From the NCBI GenBank assembly GCA_910574455.1, contig CAJSYZ010000001.1, positions 337,961 to 401,960 on the forward strand: 64,000 bases of DNA, given 5' to 3'. The position numbers were made by a program, and so were the translations under genes. Under the pieces are notes generated by a model. The model searched no databases. It saw nothing but the letters and a program-made list of their open reading frames with translations, and was not told the origin of the DNA. This DNA is from Trichaptum fuscoviolaceum (Eukaryota; Basidiomycota; Agaricomycetes; Hymenochaetales; Trichaptaceae). Shown here piece after piece: positions 10,600 through 23,122 of this stretch; the first letter of the stretch is position 1; the number at the start of each line of letters is the position of its first letter.

Positions 10600-13560
10600 G
10601 CGACTACATCGTCGTTGGATGAAGGGAGAAGAACGCGACGTGCTTCAAGTTGAGGCCGACTTGAAGTTCTCACACTGCCACTGCAAACCTGAACTTGAAC
10701 CCCCATGGTCTTCTTTTGCACTCCGATTTATGGCTACTGCAAAATATTCGACATCTCATACCTCCAACTATACATATCATTCACACTGCTCCCTGCATGG
10801 ATGAATGGCCAGCACAACCCGCTCCTCCAGGGAGATGTTGACTACGTCCGACCACCAACCAACACCTCCACATCCGCACCTGGAAGACTTGTCGTTAATA
10901 GTGAAGTAAGGACCACCCAATGCCTCCTCGGATGACACGCCGTTGAACCTTATTTTGGTGTATGAAGACTCGCCGAGAATTCTTACAGCTGGGCAGTGTC
11001 GATTCGGAGTTTCAAGTACCGACACCAGCATGTCGTGGACAGCAACGTTCGATGGTTAGTTGAAAAAAAGGCAAATCATTCGAATTATGCTATACGGGGT
11101 GCTTGGAAGGCCCTTTTACTAACATCTATCTACTTACATTCCTACATCGTTAAATCTCGCGGAAATTCACTCTCGTGCAGGAAGCCCACAAACACCTGGG
11201 AAGTCCTCCTCTTCTTTAATGAGTGGTCTCCCTCAATCGAAGGCGCCCGGCACTAGGCTGGGCTTGCATCTCTGTCCAATCGCGTCTCTCCCAGACCCCG
11301 GCGCTCCTTATGCACGCGGGCGTTATCCCGTGAGCGTATTCGGCGCATGCACTAGAGATGCTAGATGATTCTGTTGACGGAACTATGCGAAAAGATGCAA
11401 GAGGAGAAGGTCGACGTCGACGGACTGAGCTAGATGATATCGAACGTTGCGAATGTGTTGAATTCGCCCTTGGATGGGTTGCAGGTGCGAGATCGTTCTA
11501 CAAAGCTATCCTCCGCGTGTCGTCTAGTTCTGTTAGCTTACATAGTTTTCAGGCGTCACATCATTCGAAGATACTGTTCCTCTAAAAAGCCTCTCTTTCG
11601 TAAGGGAGACCCCGCTTTTAACACAATTTGACTAAGCCATGTTTGGAGAAATGCCTGGCTAGTGAAGTACGTGACTTAAAGCAGAATCTCGGTTGGTGAC
11701 TGCCGCAGTCCCTGCTTGTTTCGTATCCGCGAATAATTGATGGTGGAGCTGACTAGTGTTCTATCGGCACCACAAATTTGCCGCTACCATTTGCCGCACC
11801 AGGTAGCGGCTGGTAGCGGCTGGTAGCGGCTGGTAGAGCTACCAAGGCCGCATCTGAAGAGTGGTGCGGCGCGGGGTGTCATAAGTGCTCGGGGTCTAGT
11901 AACGGCAAGAGTGCCGTCTACGAACTGACGGTGATCTTGTAACTTATTATGTAAATCTGTATTGGAAAATAGAACACGGGCCAAGTCCCTTATACCCTAA
12001 CTTGAGTTACCCAAATGTTCTCACGAGTGCAGGTTATATTTTTAACATTCTCATGCCGGAACCAGAACAGTCTACATGTTTGTTATATCTAAAGCATATT
12101 GTATTGCAGGAGTAAGTAATTATAGTTAGAGAAACAAAACTAAGTTGAATACACTGAGTGAATCTAACAAGACTTTGCATCATATGGACAAGATCATGCA
12201 TGAGATGTGGCTGTTCAGTAAGTGAATGAGAGGCAGTGTCAGTGCCTGAATCTCATATGCTTTTAGGTATGTCGGGACCCCGGTGCAGCTCTGTATGCAG
12301 CCGTCTGACTCTGGTGCGGCCCTCGAGTGGCTGTGGATGCAGCCTGGTAGCGGCCCAATTTCAAATGGAAGCGGCCCAATTTCAAATGGTAGCGGCTCTA
12401 TTTCAAATGGTAGCGGCTCCATTGACAAACTACCGCTACTCATATATTGTAATTGGACAATTGTTATGACCTTATTATTTTGGGAATTTATTCTAGTTTA
12501 TCATTGGTGCCCTGAGAGCGGCTTTGCTATCAGTACAGCCGCTACCAGCCGCTACCTGGTGCGGCAAATGGTAGCGGCAAATTCGTGAGGCCGGTGTTCT
12601 ATGATGCGTTTGTCAACGCGCTTCTCATTGTCTATGTTAAAATCAGGTCAAATCCAGTAATATTCTGCTCTGGCTTGGCATGACAGGCCGCTCGCCTCTT
12701 GGTTGTCGTGGGTAAGACAGTCTTCCATGCGACACATTCATCCTAATCCAGTCAAGGTTTCAGTCCTGTGTCAATGACAAACTGACTACATCCCAACGGG
12801 TGCGTTCTTCAGATGTACTCAGCCTATTCCAATGCAACTGACAATCCTATATAAATTGTATCTCTTTGTCTGTTTATCATCACAGGCGGTCCGATTATGC
12901 ACCAGCCTTTCAATATTCGAGGACTTTACACGCTTCCATCATCATCTCAGTCGGTCCAGGACTTAGAGAAGATCCATGGCAATTCCAGTATTTCACATCA
13001 AATATAGAGGCCGGGCCGTGCGGGTAGTCCGCAGTTTGATGCAGGATGCTTCTAAGGTATGCGCAGTGAGTGATGCGATTGACGTGCTTGCATGGCTGGT
13101 CTGACGATGGGGTTAAAGAACAGCTGGACTAGAAGCCTGGCCTCGCGTTCTTCTAGGAAACTTCCCCTTTGGAAAGGCTTTGGAACCCCTACGCTAACGC
13201 AACCCGAAACAATCTAATATGAACTGGACCAATCGCTCGCCTTAAGAACTCCGATTTACCTCTTCATTTATTCCACAGGAGAGATCGGAAGCGGCGGGCT
13301 ATGTTTTAGGAAATGCTTGACTGCGATGTAAGAGCATCATACTATGCTCTTCACTCTTATAGAACCCAAGACACTCTCACCTCAATGGCCGTGCGAGTAC
13401 GATCAGCCGTATTTACTGTACACTGAATCGCCCATAATCTCCGTTCTCCCACACCTGCTTCCGTACATTCAGTCATAATCCCTTATCGATCCCCTTCGCA
13501 CCAGATCTGCGCAGATAACCCAACACGGAAGTTATTCAAAGGTAAATCATCCATTCATTG
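10600..13560. other. Block X, copy 2: no gene seen, carries a TIR element
   Basis: This is the non-coding spacer upstream of Dlt1 copy B. It is related to 3,400-5,400 in the same orientation and to 19,600-23,100 in inverted orientation. For example, 11,310-11,390 matches the reverse complement of 22,245-22,330, and 12,790-12,900 matches the reverse complement of 20,287-20,400. Apart from the mobile element at 11,765-12,593 I see no gene. The open frames here are short and not conserved between the copies. Confidence 0.55.
11765..12593. mobile_element. Non-autonomous TIR element, MULE-like (about 829 bp)
   Basis: The ends are inverted repeats of about 57 bp with three mismatches (CGGCACCACAAATTTGCC at the left; CGGCCTCACGAATTTGCC read inward from the right). 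The element is flanked by the 9-bp direct repeat GTGTTCTAT (11,756-11,764 and 12,594-12,602). Subterminal GGTAGCGGC repeats fill both ends, and an 18-bp period (atttcaaatggtagcggc) occurs four times at about 12,350-12,420. There is no transposase frame, so it would depend on an enzyme in trans. A 9-bp duplication with long TIRs fits Mutator-like elements. The duplicated locus at 4,742-4,754 is an unoccupied site with one copy of the target sequence. Confidence 0.82.
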
Positions 13561-13964
13561 CATCGCGCCATCTCTGTCTCGGTCTTCCTGATTCTTTACA
13601 AACAAAGTGGCCGCGCCACATATCGCTCCTTGTATTCTCCGATTCCTTTCAGCTCTTCTAGGTCGATTTCAAACGAGTTTCAGGCTCCTATTGTGTTGGC
13701 TGCTTTACCAAGGATGTCTATGGGTTGCGCCACGTGGTACATTGATTTTAATACTGCATCGACGATCTCCGAGGTACCCATAGCTCCGGTGCTGAATGTA
13801 GATGAGGCTTCGACGACTTGGGATTACTGAGGATGTTTCGTGGTACTATTCCACTTGATTTCATGGGATATCATGTCGCCTTTTGACGTCGGTCATCAAA
13901 TTGAGCAAAGGTCATCCCTCTCAGTCGCGCGCAGGTTCTTCCATTGCCCTTGCCTGCTTGAAGC
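13560..13964. other. No gene supported upstream of the membrane-protein gene
   Basis: A 90-codon open frame on the plus strand (13,558-13,830) ends 135 bp before the start of the next gene. It has no recognisable domain and I do not support it as a gene. The interval probably holds the promoter of the gene that starts at 13,965. Confidence 0.3.
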
Positions 13965-16900
13965 ATGTCGAAAGGGGACGATCTGATCGATGTCGCATTT
14001 GAGCCCGAAGGATTGGAGCCAGACTTTGGTTTTGAGCAATCCAGAGAGTTCGGGTCTCGGATGCCTGAGCAGGATCACCAAGGTCTGTCACGGATTCTGT
14101 TTTTTTTTTCTGTTACATTCATTATTTACTTCTTTTATTAGATCCCGCTGTAGAGTCCTTGGCGGCGGGGGAGATACATCAAATACGTGAACTCCTTATG
14201 GTGTTAAACATTGTTCGAGACACTGCGGTGTACGCAGAGCGTAAGCAAAGAATTACTTACCTATTCAGAACAACACACTGATCTAGCTCAAAGAGTATAC
14301 TGTCTCCAATCGGACGACCGAACAAAACGGTCATGATGACAAGCCCGCACGGACAGAAAGGCATGGGAAATCAAAGCCTAAACTTGATACTAATCAAGTT
14401 GAGGCACGAAAGAGCGCGTTAAATTTTTATGTCCGGTGAGAGTAATTATTGTGTTGACCGAAAGTGCAATGAGCTAATCAATAGTAATAATAGGGCATGC
14501 TCGGACCTTCAGGCTGAGGTCGAGGCGCTCGCTTTCTCTTACCTAACACTCCTGACTTTTGTTTTTTCCCCCTTTCGCAGCTTAAAGCACTAGAAGACCT
14601 GTTCAAATTGGTGGGGGATAGTGATACTATCATAGACGCATCAGGTCAGCTTCGCAGTGCGCTCTCGTCGAACGTGGAGAAGATGGAAAGAACAGTAAGC
14701 TTAGGTGCGTTGCTTCCTTATTTCTCACAGCAGGGTCTAAATTCATTGCAGTGAACAATCACGGACACATGGAGGGAAACATCCTTTGGCCATTGGACCC
14801 ACTTGTTGTTAAGACTGCCGCGTTTCACAGGTCGCTGTACCATAAGAAGCATACCTTCCGTTTCCGAGAGGTCAAGAAATGGGAAGAGAGCATGAAGGTG
14901 CGAAATTATCTTTCTCGGACTCCACGGTACATGGTCATCTGATTTCATTGAGCGCAGGCTGCCTATACGAATTCAAATAGTAGGCTTAATTTACTGCGAA
15001 GCCAACAAAGTAACTCTAGACTTACATGTTATTCAGCTTTGTGGATGAGCCTAGAACAGGCTAAATCAGTCGTCACACAAAGCCTCAACTTTACCTCAAT
15101 CACACTAGTCACCGAAGAGCTCAAGCTTTTCTCCGAAAGAGGTATGTTTCCTCTCACTGAACCTGTCTGTGCATAACTAAACTCACACGTCTAGTTCTAC
15201 CCACTTTCGTAGCGAACGAAGAGGAAAAAGCTACGATTCGATACATCAGTATGACGACGATTGCAACATTCTTTTCCAGTGTTACCGCAACCACGCTTCA
15301 ATTCTCGTTCCAACAAACAAAGTCAGGGCTAGGTGGGGCGGTCAACCTGTTCTGGTTTATTTCACTGGTATTCAGTGTCGCGTCGGGCGTCAATAGTCTC
15401 TTAGGGATGACCTGGAGGAAATCTTCGATGTACGTGTCTCCGTCTCACTTCTCCGGCCGTACTCATTAGTGCCCCTTTTGTGTATAGATTTGACAAGATA
15501 CGGCCCCCCAGAGCGATTGGCCTTTGGTTTGATAAGGCACCAATGGTCTTCCTCATCATCGCCGCGTTCTCTTTTGTGATCGGTCTTAACCTCTTTTCCT
15601 TCCTTTCCTTCCAAGTAAGTGATTTATTGAAGCTCACTTCAAACTCGTGCTGATCCTACGGTCGGTTGCGTAAGCCCCGCTATGTCTCGCTTGCTACGAT
15701 CATCTTCACTGGAATACACCTTCTGGGGATATCGGTCGTGACATCATGGTTCCTCCTGGAGTTGAGAGGGAAGCAAAGGCTGACGCGGCTTATCAAGTCC
15801 ATTGCTTTACGAGCCCGTAGTCTGTCAATGAAACTGAAGTTCACGATCACGAAGATGCATACGCGCCGTAAAATGTCAGGAAACTCGGTAGCCACAGGTA
15901 AAATTTTCAATCTTCAGAGGAACATTTGCTGGTAAGCAACTTTCCACAGCGAAATACGCTTCTTACGTATGGTCTTATTTCTGAAGGTCGTTTGGCCTCG
16001 ACGATAGCGTGGCACGCCTGAATTTAGCGCATTTTCAGGTCGAGGAATTGCCGAGTTCGCCATACAATGCTGCAAAATTGATTCGCCACATCGCACGTTC
16101 AACAAAGAAGGCTTGTCTAAGTTTGAAGAAGACTGCATTATACGTTAATCGACTTGTCTTGAGTCTCAGCGAGCCCCTTCGTGCTGAAACGAAGGAGGAT
16201 CTAGAAACGGCTAAGAGGCAAAAAGAGCACTCGACAGACCCGGAACTGGCAAGTGAAGAAACGACTCTCGACGTAAAAGACCGGTACCGTCGATCCTTGC
16301 GGAAGGTGTTTAAGTACATGCCCCTCGTGGACGGGATTATGTGGGATATTGATAAATGGGAAATCGCCGAGTAAGGTATCCTGAACATCAACGTAAGGAA
16401 TGAGACTCATTTTTGCGATAGGAATGAGTATCTTGATGATACAACTCTCAAAGAACGACTTGGACGTATGCTTTGGGGATACCCGGAACTGCTCGATGCG
16501 TTCTGCGAAGAAATCTTCCCTACACTTGCGCCAATACGCCTGCTTAATATAGAGAAAGCAAGGGCTCCAGAGACGTCAGTGAACAACCAGCTGTGGGCTC
16601 CCACGGAGAGTCAGCATCTAGTACAACCGGCGGTTTCCGAAGCCGTGCAACGGGAAGTGCGGCTGATCGAGTATTACCCACTAGCACAAGGCAGTGTGCA
16701 TCGCAGCGGAAGAGATGGTTCGCCTTCGCCTCTGCCAAGTGTTCGTTCCGATGAGGATCAAGACGATTTCCGTACTAGCGATGGATCCGCAGACGTCATG
16801 GATGGAACATATGCAAGAGATGAGAGATCCGGTCCGGGTGTTGACCAAATTATTGGTACTCGCGGTGACGACTCACCCTTACACTCGCCTTCTGAGTCTT

Positions 16901-17382
16901 ACTCAAGGAAGTATGGACACGAGGGGCAATCGAGGTGGCAAGAAATCTTTCACCCTCAGCCGGAACGAACAACTATTGACGATCATGATGATGCCCGAGT
17001 GCAGGAACTTCGGCACGCACAGTCAGTGGAAGCGCTGTACTTTGGAGACGAGGTCATTCAGAATCATATACCGGAACGCGCCGAATCCCCATTTTCACTG
17101 TCTGAAAGCGAGTATGCAGTCTACCGGGACGACAATCGATATTCAGCATCAGATTCAAGGTCACTGTCGGGAAGACGGAATGACACGGCAGGGGATTATT
17201 TTGGACCTTCAGACCTCGAACGGGGTCGCCCACTGAGCACAATATTGGATGGTGATGAAGACGACCGGTTCCAGGCGTCATCCCTGGCTTCAGTTATAGA
17301 AAGGAACATAGACTTAGGCGAAGTCACTCTACTCGGCACAGAGGTAATCTCTCGGACCCCCGAAGAGCACTTTACAACTTAG
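13965..17382 (+). CDS. Four-helix integral membrane protein of unknown function with long disordered tail
   Basis: The well-supported exons, with consistent phases, are 14494..14518, 14581..14704, 14752..14897, 14958..15141, 15195..15429, 15488..15614, 15675..15931, 15987..16370 and 16422..17382. Further upstream, 13965..14082, 14142..14240 and 14287..14435 look coding. The phase across 14,241-14,286 does not reconcile, so a microexon, an alternative splice site or a 1-nt lesion is possible there. A soluble N-terminal part leads to four hydrophobic helices: ISMTTIATFFSSVTATTLQF, a second around NLFWFISLVFSVASGV, a third around MVFLIIAAFSFVIGLNLFSF and a fourth around IIFTGIHLLGISVVTSWFLL. A basic segment follows, then ~250 residues rich in S, D, E and R with little order. 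I do not recognise a named family. The gene lies in the unduplicated spacer of the large inverted repeat. Confidence 0.75.
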
Positions 17383-17874
17383 CTACGATGTGTCGAACGC
17401 GATGAAGTACATATTTACTGTCAATAGCCTGGAGGAGACTCGATGTACGCTTAGTTTGCTTATTAGATAATCTAGCTTCGCATGTTCAAGCGTATTGTTG
17501 ACAAAATTGCTTGTAGAGGCTGCGCCGCTGGACTTCTACATTGCGGTAGAGAGTGTCGAGAACGAGAACAGCGCAACATGGAACAAAGCTGTTATCGAAA
17601 ACCACGTCACATCTGTTCCTCGTTCATTTCCTGAAACCGTAGATTAATGCCTTGATTGATCAATAGTATGACTGGATAGAATGCGCTCAGCTGTATAGAG
17701 TGAAGGAGAGAAAGGGCAAAGAAACACGTGCCTGAAAAGGAACGGCGAAAAACATTTCTCTCACGCTAACTTGAACTTGAAGATGCAGTGCCAGTGACGA
17801 GCCGCGCGACGCGTCTTTGTTTGCAACCACAATCTTTCCTCCGTCTATATCAACAATAAATGTCGTGGCCAAGA
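17383..17874. other. Intergenic, no gene seen
   Basis: This 490-bp interval lies between two plus-strand genes. It should contain the terminator of the membrane-protein gene and the promoter of the F-box gene. No open frame here is convincing. Confidence 0.4.
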
Positions 17875-19441
17875 ATGAGTACTGCACCTATATCCACCAC
17901 AGAAAAGCCTTCAATGGTCGCCGAGGACGTGTGGAAAGAAGGTTCCCGAAGGTTGGAAACGATATGGACAGAGGGTATACGAGAATTGTGAGTAGACGAT
18001 ACTCCTTGATACCAAAGCCCTTGCGGAAATCTCATTAATTCTTCAAAGTAATCTGCTCATGAAGGGCATAACAATGGATGGGCACTCCATCTTAGCGAGA
18101 GAGAAGGTCCGACGTCTGGAGGCCTTTCCCCAGTTGCTCAAGAAACTCGCTTACACTTTCGATAGATTGCATCTGAACTTGCGAGCCTGCGTACCCCGGC
18201 TATCTCTCGGTGGTATCCCCGATGAAGTCATCTTGTCAATACTCCATCTGGCGTGTGCCGATAGTGTTTCCGTCGTAAATGCATCGCGGGTTTGCAGGAG
18301 GTTCAGGCACATCGCATTATCATCATCCCGGTTGTGGGCTGTTTGTCCTCTCACAACATACATGCCACCGCATATCATTGACATGATTATCTCGCGGAGT
18401 GGATCCAATGGGCTTACCATTAAACTTTATTCGGGAGATCTCCACGAAGATGTGTTCACCAAGTTATTCGAGTACAGTGCTAGATGGAAAGTGGTTGAAT
18501 CTACGCTTCTAGAGAGAACTTCCAATCTTCTCCGGACTCAATTCCCAAACCCAGATGTCAGCAGATTGGTCAAGCTCGTCCATCATACAGATGACCTGCC
18601 ACACTGGCGATCTATCTTCTATTACGACTGGTCACTGCCCTCGCTACAAATCCTGAGTGACAATGCTTTGATACCTCCGCCCTCCTTTATCAACCAGGCT
18701 CCAAGTTTGACCGAATGTCATCTTGCGCCGAAGCCATCAGAGTTCCCCAAGATCATCAGCTTTCTGAATGCTACGCAAAGTCTTGATGAGATACAGATCA
18801 ACTTCAAATACGGACGAGGCGAATCTTTGGTTCTTGTGGATCGAAGTTTGAGGTTGAGCTTGCCTACGCTAAGGAAGCTTAAACTCGCCCTTCCGTCGCA
18901 GTGGTCTTCTGACATTACCGTTGAAGATATCCTTCATATGGTTCTGTGCCCAGGAATTTTAGAACTCATGTTATGTTTCGAAAACGAAAGTGCCGACACA
19001 ACAGATGGCTGCATATTAGGAATCCAGCGAGGATTTCCGTGTATACGGGATTTGTGTCCATCTCTGGAAAGATTGTCGCTCACCATGATCGGGTCTGCAG
19101 GGAAAGAGAAGCTGTACTTCATCGACGACATTCTTCAAAATCTTCCAAGTACCATCAAGCACATCGAGTTATCCATTAGGCACTTCTACATCTACACGCA
19201 TTACGTAGACAAGTTTCCTCATATTTCGGAGTCTGCCCACCCGCATTTAACGTCACTCAAAATCAAGCTCCTAAAGCACCCTGATCAGGATTTTTTCTCT
19301 ACAGTTGCCAAGATACTATTGCTGCAAAAGATCAAGTTGAAGGAGCTCATAGCCGTTGATCATGGAGGGTCAAAGAGCATGGGGAAATCGGCTCAGAGGG
19401 CTTTTCGCAGGGCTGGGGTACTGTGCGGTACCCATGAATGA
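17875..19441 (+). CDS. F-box/LRR-like protein, copy D
   Basis: Two exons (17875..17987 and 18049..19441, 61-bp intron, GTGAGT donor) give 501 aa. Exon 1 encodes MSTAPISTTEKPSMVAED followed by VWKEGSRRLETIWTEG, the short signature exon shared by all F-box genes here. Exon 2 starts with REKVRRLEAFPQLLKKL, then the F-box (about 89-135; LSLGGIPDEVILSILHLAC, VCRRFRHIALSSSRLW), then MPPHIIDMIISRSG and a leucine-rich tail with FIDDILQNLPSTI. By family it would be an SCF ubiquitin-ligase adaptor; the substrate is unknown. It is more similar to the copies at 39,421 and 60,811 (shared QLLKKLA.TFD) than to those at 5,425 and 24,791. It lies 490 bp downstream of the membrane-protein gene, same strand. 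Confidence 0.88.
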
Positions 19442-20647
19442 TTATCTGTGACCGCCTTTTGGATCTAATGTAAAAAATGGAATGTGAGGTATTAAAAGGA
19501 TGATGGAAGCAAATGAAGACTTTGCATATTGAAAGGCGGTTGTGTGATTTGCTGAGCAAGAAAACCTCTCTGGAGAAGGATCCCAGTACAGAAATCCGTC
19601 TCACCTAAACAAGATAATGTGCAAAAGACCTTTTCATTGGGCTGTAGTCAGTTCCGTATCAGCACAGGACTTTGACCTGCACCTCGACTGGGTTATCGCA
19701 TGGAAGACTGCTTTCTTCATGAGAACCGAGAGATGAGCAACACTCAGGTGTATCAGAACTAATTTCATTGTCAACCCGGCTTTGACATGTCTCACGAAAG
19801 TGGGAGCTCTATCACGTCAGGCAGCAGGGGCATATATCAAAGCCCAAGAAACTGGTCCGGATTGCAAAGATAGACAAACGCAAAATAAGCACCATAGAAC
19901 GTCATTCAACTTCAACTTCATTTATTATTCGACCATAAAAGAGGCTGCAAACCATGCCGAAGTTCTGCTTTCCTGTACTTCACCAGTCAGGCATTTCCCA
20001 ATCCATAGCCCGCTCCTTCTGGCTTCTCCTGAGGGATAAGTGAGAGGTGAAGTTATTGGAGGTCTTAAGATGAACAAATGGTACAGTCCAAGTTAAAACC
20101 ACTCCAATGGGGAAGTATGTATTCTAGAAGAGTGCGATACCAGACTTCTGGTTTGCAGAACTCAAAGGCCTATAATGACATACAGTGCAGTCATCTGTCG
20201 TTTGAAAAAGCAGAGGCTGGCTATTCATCAAGTCCATCGTCAGACCAGCAATGCAAACACGTCCATAGCATCACTCATTGAAAGGTTGGTGCATAATCGG
20301 CATGGCTGTGATGGTATGCAGACAGAAGAGATACCTTTAGATGATTGTCAGTTGCATTGGAATAGGGTAGGTACATCCGAAGAACTTGCCCGGTGGGCTG
20401 CACTCATATAGGGTTCAACACAGAACTGCAACCAGAGCACCTTGCTGGATTAGGACGAATGTATCGTATGGAAGACCGCCTTAGTCACAATAACCGAAAG
20501 AAAAGCGCCTATGGTCTCGAGCCAAGTCTGATTGATCCTGATTTCAATAAGCAATGCGACGCGCGTAAACAGTAGCACCATAGAACGTCAGTCAATTCCG
20601 CCATCATTTATTCTCGAATACGAAACAAGCAGGGACAGCGGACGTAA

Positions 20648-21860
20648 CGGGCAACTAGATTTTAACATACAGATTACCGTGCTACCGCGCAGTACCGCGC
20701 GGTACCGCGGGAATTACCATGCAGTTCCGTCGATTTTACCGCGCACTTCAGCGCCATTACCGCGCAGTGCCTTCCACATTACCGTGCAGCTATCTTATAC
20801 TACTTTGTGGATTTGAAGCATTAGATAGTGCAAATAAATGGTTTATAGCAAACAAAATATAATTGTGGTTATACTACTACTAGTAGTACATGACTCAAAA
20901 TAGTGTTCCAATGTTTTAGACTTTTTTCTTGTTTTCTCCATAACTCAACAAATAGTTGGCGCGTACAGAAGTTAAGAATATGCATCGAAAGATCTTAATT
21001 GGTAGCTTCCGTCGATACAAGTCTCAAGATTTAAAGCAGAGATGTGACAGAGTTATTAATGTCCGAACGTGGAAACTAATTGGAAGTTCGAACACCAATA
21101 GCTCCGTGAATTCTCTGTTTTAAATAATGAAGTTCATATCGACGGAAGCTACTAATCAAGATCTTTTCATGCATATTCTTAGCTTCTGTACGCGCCAATT
21201 ACTTGTTGAGTTATGGAGAAAACAAAACAAAAAAGACTAAAACTCCGGAACACTTTGAATATTGTCCTATATAATACAGGAGTTAATTAGAGACTGAATA
21301 CAATGATATGGAGCTGCACATTTTCTACATATTCTCAGGTATCACTCAGGACTGTACTAAATTAACATGCAGTTCCGCGCCATTACCGCCGACTTTACCG
21401 CGCACTACCGTCGATTTTAACGCGCACTTCCGCGCCATTACCGTTGGTTTTACCATGCTACCGTTGGTTCTACCATGCCTACCGTTGATTTTACCATGAC
21501 TTCCGCACTATTTCAAGAATTTTACCGCCCTTCCATTCAACTACCGCGGACATTTACCGCGCCTACCGTACAGATTACCGCGCTCCCTTTGAACTTCTTG
21601 TTTCTAACTGTATGCCTCTTTGACATGTTTGATTGCAATAAATTCGGAATATTACTGAGAAAAATATATCTTGTCGCATACACCCATGGAACCATGAGCA
21701 TATTTTTTTGCATTTTTAAAAACTTACAATAACCCGTAGAGCCTTTCCGAAGATGAGGGGGAGGCGTGGGAAAGTGGGAGGAACTGCGCGGAAGTACTCG
21801 CGGTAATGATCGATTTACCATTTACCGCGCGCGGAACCTGCATGTTAAAATCTGTAGGCC
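20648..21860. mobile_element. Non-autonomous TIR element with nested hairpin (about 1.2 kb)
   Basis: The inverted ends share AGATTTTAACAT followed by RCAGRTT, and the outermost bases begin GGGC at the left and CGGC read inward from the right. The element is bounded by the 9-bp direct repeat GGACGTAAC (20,639-20,647 and 21,861-21,869). Both subterminal regions are packed with TTACCGCGC-type repeats (about 20,680-20,790 and 21,360-21,600). The tandem paralogue at 19,930-19,980 lacks the insertion and shows the flanks joined. No transposase frame is visible. The 9-bp duplication and outermost bases resemble the element at 11,765, so both may belong to one MULE-like group, although their TIR sequences differ. 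Confidence 0.68.
20903..21252. repeat. Long imperfect palindrome inside the TIR element
   Basis: The arms 20,903-21,017 and 21,137-21,252 are reverse complements over about 115 bp with few differences (shared blocks: gttttctccataactcaaca, ttggcgcgtacagaag, taagaatatgcat, gtagcttccgtcgata). The loop is about 120 bp. As RNA this would fold to a long hairpin. It may be a smaller palindromic element nested in the larger one. Confidence 0.85.
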
Positions 21861-23122
21861 GGGACGTAACCTACCGAGCTTCTGCTTTAATTTGTGTACT
21901 TCACCAGTCAGATGTTTCCCTATACATTTCGACATCTTCCAGCTTCTCCTACGTGGATACGTAAGGGCATCAAGACGGGGACACTTTGAAAGAGGGAGAG
22001 ATCTACTGGGTTTGTATTATCTTGTGTTAAAGCGGGGACCTCCCTTACGAAGGAGAGCCTATTCAAGGGAGCAGTATCTTCAAATAATGTTAGGCCTGAC
22101 ACCTATGTAAGTTCACAGAATTAGACAGCGCGCGGAGGAAACCTATCCAGGCACCTGCAAGCCAAGCACGGGCGAGTTCAGCGCATTCCTTACATTTGAA
22201 ATCTTCTAGCTCAGTCCGTCGACACCGCTCCTCTTCTCTCTCATCTACTCACGTAGTTCCGTCAAGAGGATCATCCAACATCTCTAGTGCATGCACCGAA
22301 TACGCTCGCGAGATAGCGCCCGCGTGCAAAAGGTTAGCCGGGGCCTGGGAGAGAAGCAGTTGGAGAGGGATGCAGACCCGGCTTAGCGCCGGGGGCTTTG
22401 ATTTAGGGAGACCACTAATTGAAGAGAGGAGCACTGCCCAGGTAAATGTGGGCTTCCTGCATGAGGTGAGTTTTTGCGAGATTTAGGAATGAAATAACCG
22501 TACAGCAGATAGTCCAACATGTTAGTAAAAGGGCCTTACAGTGTACCCTCCGAGTGTTACGAGTGCAGAATCATCGCAATCGACTGACATGCTTTTCTCT
22601 CTCTCAAACAACCATCTACCGTTGCTTTCCATGACATGCTGGTGTCCGTGGTTGGTGCTTGAAACTCCGAATCGGTCGTTCGACACTGGCGAGCCTGCAC
22701 AGCTGTAAGAATACACAGCGACTCTTCCTACACCGTGAAAAGGTTCGACGCCGTGTCCTTTGAGGGGGTGTTGGGTGGTCTTCGCTTCACCACGAACGTG
22801 TGTTAGTCTTTGGATATTGCTCGGCCGTTGTCAATATCTTGCCAGTGGCTGGAGGTGCTGGTCACGCTGGACATTCATCCACGCAGGGAGCAGTGTGAAT
22901 TTTATATATAGTTGGAGGCATTAGATGTTGAGTATAGTGAATTAGCCACAAATTGAAGTGGTAAGGTAGTGCATGGGGTTCAAGTTCAAAATGATATTGT
23001 CGCTAGAGTTCGGCCCCCGTACTAGGGAGTGCCAGCGTGAGAACTTCAAGTCGATCTCGAGCAACCGTGACGGCGGCGCGTTCTTCTCTCTTCATCCAAC
23101 GACGATGTAGTCGCCACTAACA

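Larger units (their letters stand above)
19600..23100. other. Block X, inverted copy 3: no gene seen, carries a TIR element
   Basis: This is the reverse-complement counterpart of 13,560-10,600. It also contains a local tandem duplication: 19,770-20,040 and 20,440-20,650 plus 21,861-22,000 share the 'agcaccatagaacgtca', 'ttctgcttt' and 'tacttcaccagtcag' phrases. The second of these copies is split by the element at 20,648-21,860. I see no protein-coding gene. The short frames seen do not persist among the copies. Confidence 0.55.

Noticed and set aside
16694..17236. A 180-codon frame inside the last exon of the membrane-protein gene
   Set aside because: It is an alternative frame of an exon that continues in phase from the upstream exons.
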